Shown here: positions 6,068 through 8,013 of the stretch, piece by piece
How the letters are laid out: each line of letters starts with the position of its first letter
Position numbering within the stretch: position 1 is the stretch's first letter
From: an uncultured Clostridia bacterium
GTDB lineage: Bacteria > Bacillota > Clostridia > RGIG6154
Direction: 5' to 3'
Assembly (NCBI GenBank): GCA_934457515.1
Contig: CAKSHV010000056.1
Span: forward strand, 1 to 8,013
Length of the DNA: 8,013 nucleotides
The notes under the pieces: model-generated
Database searches by the model: none
Seen by the model: only the letters and a program-made list of their open reading frames with translations
Told to the model about the DNA's origin: nothing
Position numbers and translations under genes: made by a program

Positions 6068-7243
6068 TTACTTCGCCTCGGGCACCTCAATCTGCCTTGA
6101 AATATTCAGCAGAACGCCCATTTCGCAAAGGGTGAACAAAAGCGCCGTACCGCCCGATGAAAAGAACGGAAGCGGCATGCCCGTAACCGGGATTGCTTTG
6201 GTTACAACCGCAATGTTAATCAGCACCTGAAAAGCAATCAGCGCCGTTATACCGACCGCAACAAATGTGCCGAACGTGTCGGGTGCGCGCATGGCAACAT
6301 AAATGCCGCGCCAAATGAGAACGCAAAATAATATAAGAACTGCCGCCGCGCCGATAAAGCCAAGCTCCTCGCACAGAACGGCAAAGATAAAATCGTTGTA
6401 AGGCTCGGGAAGCCACAAAAATTTCTGACGGCTCTGCCCCAGTCCCAACCCAAAAAGTCCGCCCGAACCGATGGCGTAAAGCGACTGAATAATCTGCCAG
6501 CCGTCCCCCCGCGGATTCGCAAAGGGGTCTAAATAGCTTGTAATTCGGTCCGAACGGTAGCCGAACGAAACAAGCGCCACGCCCGCCGCAATAACAGGAC
6601 CGACAATGGTTGCAAAATATCCGAGGTTTGCGCCCGCCGCAAACAGCATAGTCATCACCACGCACAAAATCAAAACCGTACAGCTAAAATGCGGCTCTAA
6701 CATCAACAGCAGTGCAAACAGCAAAAACACAAGCATATACGGACAGAAATCCTTCATAAAATATTTAAAAAATTCCTGAACGTTTTTTACCTTGTGCCAT
6801 TTTTTTCTTGAAAGCATGTTCGCAAACAGAACAATGACGGTGAATTTAACAAATTCGGACGGCTGAAACGAAATGCCCGGAAGCGAAATCCAGCGCCTGC
6901 CGCCCTTCTGTGCGGGGAAAAACAAAACTGCAATCAGCAAAACAAAGCTTAAAACCACCATCGGAAAGGTTAACTTTTGTAATTTATGATAATCGTATTT
7001 AGACGCAGCAAGCATGCCGGCAAAGCCGACAATCGCCCAAATCAACTGTTTTCTCAGAAAGTAATAGCTGTCCCCGTTCATGTTCTGCTGCGCAGCCGGC
7101 GCAGAGGCGGAAAAGCACATAATCAGACCGAAACACAAAAGCACTAAAATCATGTTAAACAAAACCGTGTCCATGCCGCGCATTTTGGTTTTGTCCTTGC
7201 CTTTTCCCTTAAAAACCTTAAATTTCGTTTTTGTTCTTGCCAA
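6068..7243 (-). CDS. ftsW: FtsW/SpoVE-family septal peptidoglycan glycosyltransferase (SEDS)
   Basis: A 391-residue polytopic SEDS protein that polymerises lipid II into glycan strands together with a class B penicillin-binding protein. After a basic tail (1-23) come about ten hydrophobic segments. Signature motifs are GGRRWISLPGISFQPSEF (114-131), GDGWQIIQSLYAIGSGG (247-262), GLGLGQS (265-271), LPEPYNDFIFAVLCEELGF (278-296), where Asp284 is at the catalytic position, and IPVTGMPLPFFSSGG (351-365). The start is a TTG (7241-7243), with AAAGGAGG ending nine bases upstream. The first ATG would remove 20 residues of the tail and lacks such a site. FtsW, used in division, and its sporulation paralogue SpoVE cannot be told apart from sequence alone. 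The gene lies 44 bases after mraY, with no murD between, which fits division-cluster transcription. Confidence 0.93.
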   Translation of the reverse strand: MARTKTKFKVFKGKGKDKTKMRGMDTVLFNMILVLLCFGLIMCFSASAPAAQQNMNGDSYYFLRKQLIWAIVGFAGMLAASKYDYHKLQKLTFPMVVLSFVLLIAVLFFPAQKGGRRWISLPGISFQPSEFVKFTVIVLFANMLSRKKWHKVKNVQEFFKYFMKDFCPYMLVFLLFALLLMLEPHFSCTVLILCVVMTMLFAAGANLGYFATIVGPVIAAGVALVSFGYRSDRITSYLDPFANPRGDGWQIIQSLYAIGSGGLFGLGLGQSRQKFLWLPEPYNDFIFAVLCEELGFIGAAAVLILFCVLIWRGIYVAMRAPDTFGTFVAVGITALIAFQVLINIAVVTKAIPVTGMPLPFFSSGGTALLFTLCEMGVLLNISRQIEVPEAK

Positions 7244-7287
7244 GGAACCGCTCCTCCTTTCTTAATACTCTGTTTATGCCGCTTTAT

Positions 7288-8013
7288 TTACGCAAAAAAC
7301 GCAATCACACAGCAGATAAGCGTTACGAGCGTAAACACCGTAACGATTTTTTTCTCATTCCAGCCCAACTTTTCAAAATGATGATGAATGGGCGTCATTA
7401 AAAAGATTCTCTTTTTTGTTTTTTTGTAATACGCAACCTGAATCATAACGGAAAGCGCCTCGATTAAATAAATCAAACCGACCAGCAAAAGCAAAAGCTC
7501 ATTTCCCGAAAGAATGGCTAAAACAGACACGGTTCCGCCCAAAAACAGCGAGCCGGTGTCGCCCATAAACACCTTTGCGGGGTTATAGTTGTAAAACAGG
7601 AATCCGAACAGTCCGCCTGCCGCAGCCGACGGGAATACGGATAAAATTTTATCGTCCTTCATTGCCGAAAAGTAGGCAAAGAACACGCAAACCACCAGCG
7701 TTACGCTTGCCGCAAGCCCGTCAATGCCGTCGGTTAAATTCACGGCGTTCACAAAGCCGACCATTAAGAATGCGGCAAACACGAAATAAAACCACGAAAG
7801 TTCAATTTCAAAAGAGGTAAACGGAACCGAAAGGGATGTGTCAATCAAGTCCGCACGGTATGCCAAAATCAGGAAAACCACCGTAACCGCCGTCTGGAAA
7901 AACAGCTTTTGAATTTCGGTTAACCCTAAATTCCGCTTTAAAACAACTTTAATAAAATCGTCCGCAAAGCCGATTAACCCAAACGCCAAAGCGGTCAGCG
8001 CCCCCAAGTGCAC
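7288..8013 (-). CDS. mraY: Phospho-N-acetylmuramoyl-pentapeptide-transferase MraY, C-terminal part (start beyond the right edge)
   Basis: The last 241 or so residues of MraY, the integral membrane enzyme that joins UDP-MurNAc-pentapeptide to undecaprenyl phosphate to give lipid I. Numbered from the window edge, the visible motifs are FADDFIKV (16-23) with the aspartate pair, NAVNLTDGIDGLA (89-101), FMGDTGSLFLGG (149-160) and the MTPIHHHFE loop (206-214), the catalytic and nucleotide-binding features of the family. Alternating hydrophobic segments cover the rest, and the final one (about 222-241) ends at the C-terminus. Compared with about 320 residues in Gram-positive homologues, roughly 80 N-terminal residues lie outside the window. 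The GTG at the very edge is therefore an internal valine codon and not the start. ftsW follows 44 bases downstream. Confidence 0.96.
   Translation of the reverse strand: MHLGALTALAFGLIGFADDFIKVVLKRNLGLTEIQKLFFQTAVTVVFLILAYRADLIDTSLSVPFTSFEIELSWFYFVFAAFLMVGFVNAVNLTDGIDGLAASVTLVVCVFFAYFSAMKDDKILSVFPSAAAGGLFGFLFYNYNPAKVFMGDTGSLFLGGTVSVLAILSGNELLLLLVGLIYLIEALSVMIQVAYYKKTKKRIFLMTPIHHHFEKLGWNEKKIVTVFTLVTLICCVIAFFA

Noticed and set aside
8011..8013. GTG at the right edge as the mraY start codon.
   Set aside because: About 80 conserved N-terminal residues would be missing, so it is an internal valine codon and the gene continues outside the window.

Overview
The window looks like a piece of a Firmicutes chromosome, probably a spore-forming member of class Clostridia. 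The grounds are a minus-strand division and cell wall (dcw) cluster of Gram-positive type (DivIB-type FtsQ, short-linker FtsZ), strong AGGAGG ribosome binding sites, AT-rich intergenic DNA and a PdaA-type polysaccharide deacetylase of the kind used on spore cortex. No finer taxonomic claim is made.

Right part (about 2700-8013, all minus strand, transcribed right to left): the C-terminal three quarters of mraY, then ftsW/spoVE, murA, ftsQ/divIB and ftsZ. MraY makes lipid I, MurA makes the first committed UDP-sugar precursor, FtsW is a glycan polymerase of the septum, FtsQ is a divisome scaffold and FtsZ is the ring-forming GTPase. FtsZ has its own near-consensus promoter in addition to any read-through, and a hairpin follows it. 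The usual neighbours murD (between mraY and ftsW), murG (between ftsW and murA) and ftsA (between ftsQ and ftsZ) are not in their customary places. This is the most notable thing about the cluster.

Middle part (about 1230-2630, minus strand): a Gfo/Idh/MocA-family NAD(P)-dependent oxidoreductase of unknown substrate, followed by a 58-residue four-cysteine protein. Two inverted repeats lie around the oxidoreductase gene, one in its leader and one immediately after its stop codon.

Left part (1-1219): a divergent pair. The first 41 codons of an ABC-F ATPase run off the left edge on the minus strand from a clear sigma-A promoter. A membrane-anchored PdaA-like deacetylase is read on the plus strand and ends in a long 3' untranslated stretch closed by a perfect 18-bp hairpin with a T tract. 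The deacetylase converges on the four-cysteine gene across that hairpin.

I saw no RNA genes, CRISPR arrays, insertion sequences or phage genes, and no convincing evidence of a new system. The points worth checking are the gaps in the dcw order, the small cysteine protein, the structured non-coding stretches and a variant residue in the deacetylase motif.
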